Part shown: in pieces, positions 11,871 to 23,718 of the stretch
Layout of the letters: each line of letters starts with the position of its first letter
How positions within the stretch are numbered: the stretch's first letter is position 1
Source of the DNA: Theobroma cacao
Taxonomy: Eukaryota; Streptophyta; Magnoliopsida; Malvales; Malvaceae
Assembly: GCF_000208745.1 (NCBI RefSeq)
Contig: NC_030858.1
Coordinates: forward strand, 3,777,249-3,841,248
DNA length: 64,000 nucleotides
Reading direction: 5' to 3'
The notes under the pieces: generated by a model
Told to the model about the DNA's origin: nothing
Database searches by the model: none
Seen by the model: only the letters and a program-made list of their open reading frames with translations
Program-made: the position numbers and the translations under genes

Positions 11871-11990
11871 TGACATCCCAAAGCCTGCTCACGTCTTTCA
11901 TATGGAAAAGTCCACCTTCCATTTTTGGTGTCAAAAATATCTTCAACCTTTTCTGTCAGGTCTCTTCAATATGATCTCAATAGTCTAACA

Positions 11991-12175
11991 ATTGAATTTG
12001 TTTTAGTTTCCTCACCAAGGCCGACTTTTATGGGTTCGGTTAATCTGTTGTACTCGAGGTACATAACCTCTACACGAAATGAAAAATGTGTGAGAAAAAG
12101 AAAAGTTTTCCTCTGTTCATCTTCTCTTCCTTCATTTTCTCTCTGTTTATCACAATTTTCTGAGATTTTACAACA
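11991..12175 (+). mobile_element. Copia element A, fragment of its 3' LTR
   Basis: A close copy, in the same orientation, of 8061-8228, ending in the same 'ttttacaaca'. After that point the two flanks differ (primer-binding site at 8229, unrelated 'cgtcgagg' here), as expected for 5' and 3' LTRs. The left end is cut at 11991, so the LTR is truncated. Small indels have accumulated. Confidence 0.75.
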
Positions 12176-12688
12176 CGTCGAGGTGAGGAATGGAGTTCCC
12201 TGTCGGATTCATCAAAAATTAACATTCCTATTGATTAATAAAAGGAAATGACACATCTTTGGTAAATTATATGCAAATGAACATTAAGCCAATCATGATA
12301 AAATCCTTCATATGGATGCCATCTTTTTTTCTCTGTTAAGTAGTAGTATTATTTTCTCAACACAATGATAGTCTCTGATGTTATACAGGCAACAGGAAAA
12401 TTCCAAAATTATGTTCTATTAAGGCCTCAGGATTATTTGTTATACAACTTAATTTTTAAGCTGTGATTTTGTTGAAATAAAGAAGAAGAAAAAGGTTGGT
12501 TTGCTAAACCATTGTCAACAAAATGCAATCAGCAGAGAAAGGGTAAGCCATCAAGTAAAATTAAATTATGAAGGAGACATGTTACGGCTTCACTCGTTCA
12601 TCAAACACATTTCTTTACGAGACATATATATCCTAGTGAGTTTCTTTCCCGTATCTTCTCCTTTACGTTTTGATGCTTCGTATATATT
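12176..12688. other. Intergenic between copia elements and beta-galactosidase cluster
   Basis: AT-rich DNA. It includes the presumed 3' flank of the minus-strand pseudogene at 12689. No coding or RNA feature is evident. Confidence 0.45.
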
Positions 12689-15600
12689 TTAACCGCAAAC
12701 AGCTTCTACTGCCAACTTCTTTGTAACGCCCAAATTTCTCAATCCGAATGTTGCCTCTGATACATCGATGCAACAGCTTGGCTTCCCCGCAAATGCATAG
12801 AAAAGAAATTTTAAAATTATAATATAATTTCCTTTGCATCGTGAAAATTTTCATATTTCGATGGTGAGGATTGCTTATGATTACCTTTTCCACTGCAGCC
12901 AAGCCGTTAGTGGCTTGAAAGGAACCTGCCTTGTATGAGCCACATGATCGCTGGGGGTCCCCAAAGCTGGCAAACTGGATATCCGCAATGGTTCGCCCAC
13001 CTTGGTATGACAGTTCCAATGTGCTGCACTCATACGCAAAACCACAAATTGCTCCTACTGTCACAATCTGGAAAGAAATGTCCGTAGTGTTTCCACCTAT
13101 TTCCTCAAACAAGATCAATTTGTTCGCACCATTGCTGTTTAGGAATGATCTCGGAATGTGGTACCTGATACAAATGTAACACTTTTACAGTTAGAGGTTG
13201 GAGTTCTTTAATTTACAGTCCGTTATACTATATTGTTAAGCAAATGAGTGTTTTACCATCTTTGGGAAGGATTGCCACAGTTTGTCCTACATCTGTTATC
13301 CCTGTATGAGCCACGGTAATCGCATGTGTCACTGCATCCATTAGCATCAGCTATTTGCGATGGCCAGTAGCGCCCAATGCTGTATCCATTCACCCAGGCA
13401 TGCCCCTTGCCCATGCCCCTAAACTTAGATTCATTAGAACTAAAGAAAAAAAAGGGAAAACAGAACATTTCAGAACCATTTTTGATCAAGTAGTACCTTT
13501 TACGAAGTCATGGGTCCGCCAATGGGAAAGTTATCAGCAGCAAAGTTTTTCCCATGGAGTGATTTTGGATCGTATAGACGTTTGGCTATTTCAACATTTA
13601 ACCCCACCTTCACCACAGAAATAATGAGATGAGTTTACCCCTAGTATTAGTGCTTTTTCTGAAAATTTTAATTAAAAAAGAGACAGGAAGGAGAAAGAAA
13701 AAAGAAAATTACTTTATAAAACCAGTTGCTTGATGTTAGATCAATCGTCTGTTTCCCATTGATCAACTGCACTGAGCCCCCCGCTAAGCCAGTAGGTTTC
13801 AAGTCGTTCTTCTCACCATAGTTCTGCATGCCGATATTGAAGCAATGTTAACAACCCTGTTTCAACTGTTTTTTAAGATTGGAATTATGTTTGAAAAATG
13901 AAAATGCTTGTGAACTTGACTTCTTAAATGCTAGGATCGTTTAGCTGTTGTTTCTACTAAAGTAGTGGGGAAGTGCGTACCGCCAATCCATATGTGGCAC
14001 TGAGTAAAGTTCTGGTTTTTGGCCCCAGGGTTGAGAGAAACAGGTTCTTTTTTATTCACATAAGCATGGAGTGCATGGCCATTGGTGCTGACGGGCAGGT
14101 TTGCAGCTCTCCAGGATTTTCAAATTGTGCTATTGATATCAACACTATTTTAGATTTTCAAATTTTGTCAGAGTTGAGGTTAGGAAATTACCTAGTCATG
14201 TACCACAAGTAGTCACTGATATCAAGAGTTGCTTCTTTCTGGTCAAGAACTGTTGCTCTAAATCTACCCTTTCCATGGAGGGTGTCTCTCATGGCCTCTG
14301 GAGCCCACGCCCAGTTGAGTTTGGGGGCTTGCTCTTCTGTCTCAGGTACATCAGCATCTCCCTCGTTTGCATCACCATTCGCATCCTCAGTCTCGTCCTT
14401 GTAGTTTAGGTTCCTTATCATTACAGAGGTCTGAGAGCTAAGCTGTGGACAGTGATGTATATACAATATATCCATTGTTAGCATTGTTATTTTGGCTGTG
14501 GCCTGTGAGTATTTAGACAACTTCATATGGTAATTGTGAAGGAAGAAATGAAAATATGAAATCAATCTCTTTTACCTTTGCACTGTTGTAAATTTCCTTG
14601 TTGCCATTCTGAATAATACCAACAGACCAAGCGGGCACAAAGTACTTCCCATCTTGGTCCAAGTCGACATCGACATCATTTTGGCCGTTTACATTGCTCA
14701 AGAAACACGATCTCTCTCCGGTAGTATTGTTGGCGTACATGGTCAACTGATTGCCGAGAGAAACTTACATCATTCCTTTCACCTCCGATTGAGCATTTTC
14801 TTATATACATATGTCAGTTGTCACTTACATCGACATCTTTACCATAATTCTTGGTTGTCACTGTGCCGGTAGTGAGAGCTTTCTCCCCGACTCTCAGAGC
14901 TGCATGAAGTTGCTTTAGATGCCCATACTTCTGCTGGTTAAGATTCCCTGAGATGTTTGATTTTCAAAGCATTGAGCTTACTAACAATGCCCAATCTTGG
15001 TTTAAAGATTCTACTTTAGAATTCAAAGTGTAACTTGGCCTTGATGCAGAATCAGCACAAATAACATATTAATTATTTCATCTTTGATTACCATATTCAT
15101 CGAGTTGTGCATCATAATCATATGATGTAGTAATGCATGGACCTCCAGCAGTGCGTCCGAAGTTTGTTCCACCATGATACTAAATTTTACAGGGCAAGAA
15201 AACAGCATTAAGAAAATATGCCTGTTGAAAATCCTCAAATGAAATTAACATGATGAGACCAACCATGTAATAGTTATTCAAGATTCCTCCCTGTTGGAAA
15301 AAGCTTGCAACTGCAAATGCGGGTTCTTCAGCTGCTCTATGTGGGTCTTTGCCTCCCCAAAGTTTGAACCTAAGAAAGCAAGGATACAGTGTTTAAGACT
15401 TCTAAGGTCTAACTGGTCTGTGACAATGAAAGAGGCAAAGGAAGAGAAACACACCATCCAGTCCAGTTTTCGGTCCACATTTTTGGACTTTTAGGATTGT
15501 TTGCCGTGAATTGGTCACAGTAAAATCCATTGCAGGTATTGATCTGCGCAGAGGAAGTAAAAAAATGTTACTAAAACAAATTCAATCACTCTTACACTAT

Positions 15601-16850
15601 GGTTCTTGATTTATTCAATCCGCAATTTGTCTTCAAGTACAAATCAGTATACCATGGATTGAGGAGCGTCGGCCTGTTGGCACATAAACCAGGGAACACC
15701 CACATTTTGGGCAACAGCCATTTGTGCACACCGTTGGATGCAATTTTTCCCTGCTTCTCCATACCCTTCCATGATGTTTCCGTATTCATTCTCTATCTGT
15801 CATAGTTTATATATAGCAAAAAACCCTCAACACTTTAGCTAATAATGATACCCTTGCTACCTATATACATAAATTAACTGAAAACAATATTGCTAGAATT
15901 TTTGAAAACCTGGGCAAGAATTATAGGGCCTCCCTGTGGTGCAAACAGCTTGGCCCTTATGACCATGTCGACTATGTTGGTCGTAAAAATGTCCATTTCC
16001 CTCTTTATTTCATTATGAAATTGTTAGAATGCTTACAATCAAAATTAATGAACACTGAAAGAAAACAATCGTCTAGTAAGTTGAAAAGAAACTATAATAA
16101 TCAAAGTTGTGACCTTGTAGATCTCATTATCGGTTCTCAGTTGAATCCCTGGTGTATTGTGAAGCCACATAGGGAAACCTCTGAATGTAAAGGAAATGTT
16201 ATGTTAGGACTTAGATTCCAAGTAAGAACATATGTCTTTTGGTATTCTAAACTTAACCATAATTCCATTCAGCACAGACATAAGGTCCAATGTTATGCGC
16301 AGAATGGCATAGAGACCAGCTTTCTGGATGAGCTGGAAAAACTTTATGAAGTTCAAGTTTCCTGAGAAATCATACTGAAAGCAGCCAAAAACACAAGGGA
16401 AGTCAGGAATATCTGATATAATTAATATAATTCTACAACAACAATTCAGACCTCACGGCGTTTTGGCTCACGGCGATCCCAAAAGACATGTTTCAATCGC
16501 ATGGAGCCCACCATCTTTTGCCTTCTGAATCAGATCAGGCCACATCTGTTCCATGTGAATAGTTAGAAGAATTTTTTTTTTTTTATTTCAAATGAACATT
16601 GCCATTTGAGGATTTTGTTTTTGTTTAACGTGGTTGCAAGTTTGTTCTTCATTTTCATATAGTAAACAGAAACATAATTATTAATTACCTCCTCAGTGCT
16701 GCGAGCATAATGAATGGCACCATCATTGATAATCTTTCGCTGCCCATCAATGATAATGGCAGTTGCATCATATTCAACCTTGGCTGCTGAGCATGAGCTC
16801 AGAAATGCTAAGGCAGCCAGGGGAAGAAACTCAATCCAATTATTTGGCAT
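12689..16850 (-). pseudogene. Beta-galactosidase (GH35) pseudogene 1
   Basis: Nearly the whole exon set of a plant BGAL7/15-like gene can be read on the minus strand. It starts at ATG 16850 with a signal peptide (MPNNWIEFLPLAALAFL), has the GGPIILAQ and IENEYG catalytic motif split by an intron (about 15910 and 15798), then WTENWTGW near 15480. GH35 and Ig-like middle exons follow, and a C-terminal SUEL-lectin domain ends at TAA 12689-12691. It is broken: two bases are lost after IET near 16470; an extra 'aacat' precedes the GPYVCAEW block near 16295; the LHAYVN exon near 14000-14160 changes frame; PMTWYK has become PMTS-stop near 13500; the exon before GKGHAWVNG lacks its start; the last exon has no AG acceptor. 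Such enzymes normally act on cell-wall galactan or xyloglucan; this copy should not. Confidence 0.85.
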
Positions 16851-17557
16851 CGTTTTTAATGAAGTACACTACTCTTTATTATTTCCCAATGATGATGAAG
16901 GTGAATGATAGAAGACAGAGGAAGCACTAACACTATTACTAGTAAGAAGAAGAAAAAGAGAAAAAAGAAAAGAAAAGGAAAAAGAAAAAGGAACAAGCTT
17001 TCTCTACGGTAGCCAGCGGCTTAAATTCACCTAAGCTGAATATCAAGGCATTTATTTGTAAACCCCATCAACAAAAACTATCCAATTGTTCAGATCAGGA
17101 CAACTCATTCTTTCTGCAATTTTCTATATCTGGGCATAATATGATCCTTTGACATTAAATCGGGTTGCGGATTTTGTGCAAGACCACAAATTTGAACCAT
17201 CTATTAGTTTGGATTAATACTGAAAAGTAAGAGAAGATAAATTTCCTCGGATACCAATATGGTTAAGCTGGAGACCTTACTAACTTTTAACTTCGTGAAA
17301 CCAGATAATTTCTATTTTTGCTTGCTTTGCAACTTTGTAGGCTCATAGAACAACATGCAAAAAAACAACCTCATACGGCATAAGCAAAAAGGCAATCTCA
17401 TTAAAAAATTAAATATTCATCAAAACTTTGTAGAACACTAAACAAATATTAGGCCTACTACCTCATAAACTAAAAATGAATATACTAATTCCCTTAAACG
17501 CCGTACATGCTTCAAAGAGCAAACTAAGTAATCAAGACACCAAAAAGCAAAATCCAA
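16851..17557. other. Spacer between BGAL pseudogenes 1 and 2
   Basis: It contains the former promoter of pseudogene 1 and the 3' flank of pseudogene 2. Much of it is repeated at 28260-28986. Shared phrases include 'aaccccatcaacaaaaacta', 'cagatcaggacaactcat' and 'gggcataatatgatcctt'. This is evidence that the spacer was part of a duplicated block. A purine-rich tract of GAA/AGAAA covers 16948-16993. Confidence 0.7.
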
Positions 17558-19017
17558 GCAAACAGCTTCCACCGCTAGTCTTTTGACAGCACAATAAGCT
17601 TTTCCAAATTTATCTTCAGAAATCTCGAAAGAGCATGATTCCTTGCCAACACATTCCTATTAACATTCATTAGATGAGAAAAAATTAATATCATTATGAT
17701 TCGAAAAGAAATAATTTATTTAAACAATTAGAAAAAATTATTATGCAACTTAATTGTTCAAGGATGGACACTGCATCCACTTCTGATTCACATTCGCTTT
17801 TCTTGAAGGCTCCGCACACACCTTGTGGGTCGCCGAAGCTAGCGAAATTAATTCTTGAAATTGGTCGATCATGGCAAGACAGTTCCACCTTCTTTCCCTC
17901 ATGAGCATTTATGCATGCCGTCCCGATTTCAACAGTTTGAAACTGTACTCCAGAAGGATTACCACCGAATTCTTCAAACAAAACTAATGTGTTCTCACCG
18001 TCTTTAATAAATGATCTTGGAACATGATAGCTATCAAATAACAACAAAATTTTGACGGTGAGGGATCGAATTCTTCTTTTACAAATCAAAAGAATAAAAA
18101 TTATAGTACCGGGTATTTATGTCAAACATTGCTTACCATCTCTGAGTAGGTTCACCACATTTAGAGACACATTTTTTATCACTATATGGGCCACGATAAT
18201 CACAAGCTTCAGCCTTGCAAGCGTGCTGATCAGCTATATAACTGGGCCAATACCTACCAAGACTATGAGTATTCACCCAAGCATGGCCCTTTCCTAAACC
18301 TAGTAAATCCACAACAACTGGGGCTTTTCCCAATGGAGCTTTGAAGGTTGTCTGCATTTAAAAAGAATCAATAAACTAATCACAATAGACAATATTGGTG
18401 CACTGTGCAAATCGTTCGAATTACCTTGTACCAAGTCAAGTTCCTGTCAACGGGAATAGAATCCGATCCCCATTTCAACTTTGAAGGACAATCTGTTTCG
18501 TACAACTTGTTTGCAACTCCATCCAACCCGACCTTATATGACCATTTCTGTGATGATAAATCTTTGACTACTTTGCCACCTTCTTTGTGAGCCACCAATT
18601 CCACAGGAGACAGAACTCCGGTAACATTCAAATCAAACATGGGGCCATAGTTCTGCAACATAAATTACGTCAATAACATCATTGAAAAGTATAACAATCA
18701 TTATTATAATATCAAAATTACGAAACAATTATGATGGGTGGTAACATACATGTAATCCAACTGCGGCGCTGAGCAATGATATCAAATTCTTTCCAGGGTT
18801 TAGCTTGACTTCATGCTCGAAAACATATTTTTGACTGCTATAGTTGGCCCATTGAGAACCTAAATTTGAAACAAATAAAAATTATATCAAATATTACAAT
18901 CAATAATATATATATAAACGAAATAGAGTAAAAAAGAATCTTTTCATTACCGATGTATTTTCCATTAACATAAGCATGAAGAACATGGCCGCTATTAGTT
19001 ACACGAAGGGTAGCCTT
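17558..19017 (-). pseudogene. Beta-galactosidase pseudogene 2, 3' part
   Basis: This is a close relative of the intact gene at 28987-32640, holding counterparts of its exons 10-14. The LHAYVNGKY exon is cut at 19017 by a retrotransposon. Next come [13 protein letters not shown] and [12 protein letters not shown] (18380-18655), then [19 protein letters not shown] (18137-18357) and the SUEL-lectin exon (about 17750-18030). The last exon at about 17574-17655 is separated by a roughly 100-base intron whose GT donor is gone. The stop codon is lost: TTG stands where the intact gene has TAG. The rest of the gene resumes at 26123. Confidence 0.88.
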
Positions 19018-19788
19018 TGTTGTACGAATATTAGAAACAAAGGAATATAAAACTAGTAAAAGCAGTAATTGGTCTGAAGCATAGTATCACTGTCCTTAAG
19101 GATAATTTTCGCCCCTTCGGAGTATAAAACTCGATGCAAAAGGACTGTAGCGGTTATCTTCCAAGATTCAACAGACCCTTCCTTATAGTTTGCACAAACT
19201 ATTAACGGATCACAAGAACAGCAAAAAGAAGAAGTAGAAAACCCAGCAGAGAAGCTTAAGAGAAGAGAAAAGGCAGAGGGAGAAAGCTTTAGAGAAGAAA
19301 AGCTTTGGTGTGTCTTGTGAGTGAGGGTGTGAGGCTGTATTTATAGGCATGGAGTGAAGTGAACGTTGCACCAAATAAGGTGAATGTTGCACCAGATCAG
19401 GGAGTTGAGGAAAACCTAGTCAGCATTTATACCAAGTCAGATAGACGTTGGAGCAAAACCAGGTTAAACGTTGAGGAAAACCAGGAGAATCAGGTAAGCA
19501 TGGTAGAGTTGGACTTTGATTTAATCAAAGGCTGAAAAAGTTCAAAAAAAATAAGGTCAAGGTACAAAAAGTCACTTGGGCACAGCCCACATGTATACTT
19601 GAGCACGGGAAGGGGGAGAAATATGAAGTTTTTAACTGTTTGACCTAATCTTGTGTGCGCGCGAGCCCACTCTATTTTCCTTGCTTGCAACAAGCCCATA
19701 GTTGGTTTCCCAATATAAAGCATTCACCTTTTATGTATTTTGACAATGTGGGATGTTTGAACCTTATGAAATACATTATTTTCCAACA
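19018..19788 (-). repeat. 3' LTR (left copy, 771 bp)
   Basis: The LTR borders are defined by the TSD and by alignment with 25390-26122. On the minus strand it reads TGTTGGAAAATAATG ... TTCGTACAACA. It contains 'cctataaatacag' (minus strand, near 19335-19350), a credible TATA box for the element's promoter. It retains 46 bases near 19731-19777 that the other LTR lacks. Confidence 0.95.
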
Positions 19789-19800
19789 ATCCCCCACATA
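19789..19800 (-). other. Polypurine tract of the retrotransposon
   Basis: On the minus strand 'tatgtgggggat' abuts the 3' LTR, the usual GTGGGGGAT-type plus-strand primer of plant copia elements. It confirms the element's orientation. Confidence 0.8.
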
Positions 19801-20286
19801 TTTCATAAGGTTTTATAAGAAGTTTTGCTGGGTCAAATTTTATTTGAGTGTAATGCATCGTGACTGGTGCTTTTAAAGCTATGAACCACCCTTAGAAAGA
19901 ATGAAATATAAGTCACAGAATTTTGGTGAAGTTTGTAACTTATATGAACCAAAATTCTTTATGTGAAATATAGTTTTCATTAATCACATTACACCCCTAC
20001 AATTTCTGTTGTTCAACGCGGTTTTGCGCGAATAGGCCATGCGCGTGCCTAATTATTCATAAGTGCTCTAGAGAATTTGCCATGGTTCTCATAGGAGAGG
20101 CCCCACTCCACACTTATATAGGTTGATTCCATCAAGTGTATATTACAGTATAATACACTACCCATAAGGAATATGGAATGCATTAAGAGTTTAACTCAAC
20201 CTCTCTTACATTGCAGTTTTGTACTACTTACACACCATAGGAGGGACAATACTTTCAATAGTGCATTAATTTATCAACAAATAACT
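19801..20286. other. Non-coding 3' internal region of the retrotransposon
   Basis: Between the polypurine tract and the tRNA-derived chimera no coding domain is visible. The RNase H end that should follow GGDAIT is absent here. Confidence 0.5.
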
Positions 20287-20366
20287 TGTCAGAAGTGACA
20301 ACTGTTTTTCCTTGTGCTTCAGTTCTTCGAAAGAGGGCGTGGGTTCATATCCCACTTCTGACACCA
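20287..20366 (+). other. tRNA-Leu 3' segment with CCA fused to gag fragment
   Basis: Bases 20323-20366 read as the variable arm, T arm, acceptor strand and CCA of a plant tRNA-Leu (acceptor TTCTGAC-A-CCA, T stem GTGGG/CCCAC). The T loop is TTCATAT, so position 58 is T where tRNAs have A. The preceding 20293-20324 matches antisense gag of this same element at about 24701-24732. In front of that, 20287-20297 (TGTCAGAAGTG) is the exact reverse complement of tRNA acceptor bases 20353-20363. The tRNA 5' half is absent, so it is not a functional tRNA gene. Confidence 0.85.
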
Positions 20367-20403
20367 TTGTAGATTTAGCAATTATTGTTTGTTTGGCTAA
20401 TTT

Positions 20404-21440
20404 CTAAGTTATAGCATCGCCACCAAGGGTGAATACATAACCACTCGTAGATTTCGTCTCATCTGAATCTGAGATCCAGTTAGCATCACTGTATCCTTTT
20501 AATACAGCGGGAAATCCATTATATAAAATACCATAGTTTATGGTACCTTTCAAATATTTCATCACCCTACTCAAGGCAGTCCAATGATCTCTATTAGGAC
20601 TTTGTGTATATCTGCTCAGTCTACATACAGCATAAGCTATATCTAGTCGAGTATAATTCATCAAATGCATCAGATTTTCAATAATCTGTGCATACTCAAA
20701 TTGAGCTACACTATCACCTCTATTTTTCTTTAATTGAATATTACTATCATAAGGAGTACTCATAGGTGTGACATCAAAATGTCCAAACCTTTTAAGTAGC
20801 CTCTCAACATAATGCTCTTGTGTTAGCATTAAGCCACTATCACATCTTATGATTTTAATACTCAAAATAACTTTGGTTTCTCCCAGATCTTTCAAGTCAA
20901 ATTTAGAAGCTAAAAAGCATTTTATTTTATTAACCACATCAATGCATGTACCAAAAATAAGCATATCATCAACATATAAGCTAATAATCACACATCCACT
21001 ATCAACAGTTTTTGTGTACACACATTTATCAACTCCAACAGTAGAAAATCCATTACTAACAAGAACTTGATCAAATTTCTCATGTCATTGTTTAGGTGCT
21101 TGTTTCAAACCATATAATGATTTAATCAATTTACAAACTTTGTTTTCTTGACTAGGAACAATACATCCCTCGGGTTGTGTCATATAAATTTCTTCTTCTA
21201 AATCACCATTTAAAAAAACAGTTTTTACATCCATTTGATGAACAATAAGTTTGTAAATTGAAGCTAAAGCAAATAAAATACGAATTGATGCAATTCTTGT
21301 TACTGGAGCAAAAGTATCAAAATAGTCAATATTTGGTTTTTGACTAAAACCCTTTGCAACTAATCTAGCTTTATATTTATCAATAGAACCATCAGGATTA
21401 AATTTCCTTTTAAAAATCCATTTGCAACCAATTGATTTGG
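20404..21440 (-). pseudogene. Copia reverse transcriptase, C-terminal part
   Basis: Minus-strand RT from GCKWIFKRKFNPDGSIDKYK through the MDVKTVFLNGDL block, LYGLKQAPKQ and the catalytic YVDDML (within 20404-21021), then [20 protein letters not shown] at the start of RNase H. It ends at a stop directly after GGDAIT. At least one in-frame stop (after LPL, at about 21441) and another after QAPKQ disable it. The remainder of RNase H is missing. Confidence 0.9.
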
Positions 21441-21611
21441 CTCAAAGTGGTAAATCAACTAATTCCCAAGTTTGATTTTGTAAAATCGAATCAATCTCAT
21501 TTTGTATGACTTCTTTCCAAAATAAACTTTCTTTAGAAGAAATTGCATCAACATAAGTCAAAGGATCATTATCTACAAGATAAGTATAAAAATCATTACC
21601 AAAAGGAATTT
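21400..21611 (-). repeat. 0.2 kb direct repeat inside RT, copy 1
   Basis: It encodes the same N-terminal RT stretch (NDFYTYLVDNDPLTYVDAIS... to FKRKF) as 22771-22981, with a handful of substitutions. This copy has a stop where the other has glycine (LPL-stop versus LPLG). The two copies bracket an AT-rich insert and an assembly gap. Confidence 0.9.
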
Positions 21612-22770
21612 TGGTTGAAAATTCCCCCTTTATTCCCAAGGAATTTTGGTTCCTTTGTTTGGTTGAAAAATGATCCAAGGAATAGCCATTCCATAAGAAT
21701 GGCTATTCTTCAAAATCCTTCAAAACCAAGGAATAGCTAATACCATCATCTCTCATGGTATTAGTTATTCCATGGTTGAGGAATAAATTCAAAAATTGAT
21801 AAAGACAAAAATACCACTTACAAGTTTGAAAAATTACAACTTCATTTGTATAAAATATTATTTTTCTCTCTCTCCTCTTTCTCTCACTTGATTCCAACTT
21901 TTAATTTAATATTAATATTTTAAAATATTAATACTAAATTATAAATAAAATATTAATATTTAAATTATCAATTATTAATAAAATAAATTATAAATTATTC
22001 CTATTTAAAAACAAAATAAATNNNNNNNNNNNNNNNNNNNNNNNNNNNNNNNNNNNNNNNNNNNNNNNNNNNNNNNNNNNNNNNNNNNNNNNNNNNNNNN
22101 NNNNNNNNNNNNNNNNNNNNNNNNNNNNNNNNNNNNNNNNNNNNNNNNNNNNNNNNNNNNNNNNAAAATAAAATAAAAAATTAATCATAATAATATTTAA
22201 ATTAAATAAAATATTAATATTTAAATTATCTATTATTAATATTTTAAATAAATAATCAATTATTAATTTTCAAAAATAAAATAAAATAAAATAATTGATC
22301 ATCATAATATTTAAATAAAATAAAATATTAATATTTTAAAATATAAATTATTAAATTATGAATAAATATTAATATTGAAATTATCAATTATTAATATATT
22401 TAAAAATAAATTAAAATAAAATATTAATAATAATAATATTTAAATTAAATAAATATTAATATATTAAATTATTAATTATTAATATTTTAATTAAATTCTA
22501 GATTATTAATATTTAAAAAATCTAATAAAAATAAAATGTCATATAAATAATAAATGGTGTTTTTGTCTTTTTATTTTCTATTCTTTTCTTATTCCAAAAT
22601 TATTGTTACCAACCAAACACTACAATAAGTTATAATAATTATTCTTGTCTTATTCCCTTTGTCATACCAAAGTAAATAATAACTATTCTATTCTATTCTC
22701 ATCTCATTCTATTCTCACATAATAATTATTCTATTCCATTCCTATCTATTTCGCCAACCAAATGTACCAT
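21612..22770. mobile_element. AT-rich insert with an N gap, likely non-autonomous TIR element
   Basis: The interior is almost entirely A/T (tandem 'aatattaatattt' type words) and includes 143 Ns. The two ends carry inverted versions of 'ggta/tcc.tttg.tttggttg' and 'ggaatagc/ggaatgg' words (left 21650-21710, right on the minus strand 22770-22690). This is as in plant MITE-like elements. No coding sequence. The exact ends and superfamily are unclear. Confidence 0.5.
22022..22164. other. Assembly gap (143 N)
   Basis: A run of N inside the AT-rich insert. The true length is unknown. Confidence 0.99.
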
Positions 22771-22981
22771 AAATTTCCTTTTAAAAATCCATTTGCAACT
22801 AATTGATTTGGCTCCAAGTGGTAAATCAACTAATTCTCAAGTTTGATTTTGTAAAATCGAATCAATCTCATTTTGTATGGCTTCTTTCCAAAATAAACTT
22901 TTTTTAGAAGAAATTGCATCATCATAAGTCAAAGGATCATTATCTACAATATAAGTATAAAAATCATTACCAAAAGAAATT
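22771..22981 (-). repeat. 0.2 kb direct repeat inside RT, copy 2
   Basis: The partner of 21400-21611; see that entry. It is the copy continuous with integrase. Confidence 0.9.
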
Positions 22982-23718
22982 TCCTTCCTTGGTCTTTTAC
23001 TCATTCTCAAATCATCATATTGTATTTCAAAATCATTTTTACTAAAAAGTGCATGAGAAATTGTATCAATTCTTAATGGAAAAATATGTTCAAAAAATTC
23101 GACATTTTTTGTTTCAACAATTGTATTACAATTAAGAGCATCATTTTTTAATACAAGAAACCTAAATGCAGCACTATGTTCAGGATAACCAATAAACATG
23201 CAATCAGATGTCTTAGAACCAATTTTTCTCTTCTTAAATTCAGAAAGCATTACCTTAGCTAGACACCTCCATATTTTTAAATATTTTAAATTAGGAGAAT
23301 AACTTTTCCATAATTCATAAGGTGTCTTACCAGTTTTCTTATAAGGTATTCTATTCTGAATATGACATGAGGATAATAAAGCTTCACCCCACAAATTTTC
23401 ATGTACATTGAAACTAACAAGTATAGAGTCCATCATTTTTTTTAATGTTCTTTTTTTTCTTTCAGCTACACCATTTGATTCAGGAGAATATAGAGAAGTA
23501 ATTTCATGAATTATTCCTTATTTTTCACAAATATCATTAATCGGTATATATTCACCCCCTCTATCTGATCTAATTCTTTTTATCTTTTTATTCAGTTGAT
23601 TTTCTACCTCAGCTTTATATTTAATGAACATGTCAAAAGTTTCATCTTTATGCCTAAGTAAATAAACTTTAGTAAATCTAGAATAATCGTCAATAAATGT
23701 AACATAGTATTGCTTACC
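22771..23718 (-). pseudogene. Copia integrase C-terminus and start of RT
   Basis: Minus strand. The region from about 23700 down to 23440 gives interrupted integrase core. Then 22837-23436 is open (HENLWGEALLSSCHIQNRIP, KTPYELWKSYSPNLKYLKIW, and an SKRPRKEISFGNDFY linker) and enters RT (NQTWELVDLPLGAK), where it is cut by the AT-rich insert. Frame breaks near 23440-23530 separate it from the gag-protease frame. Confidence 0.88.

Noticed and set aside
12689..16850. Annotating the first beta-galactosidase as a functional gene
   Set aside because: At least three frame-breaking changes, an in-frame stop, a truncated exon and a missing splice acceptor are visible.
20323..20366. A tRNA-Leu gene
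   Set aside because: Only the 3' part is present, the CCA is encoded, and position 58 is altered; it cannot fold into a full tRNA.
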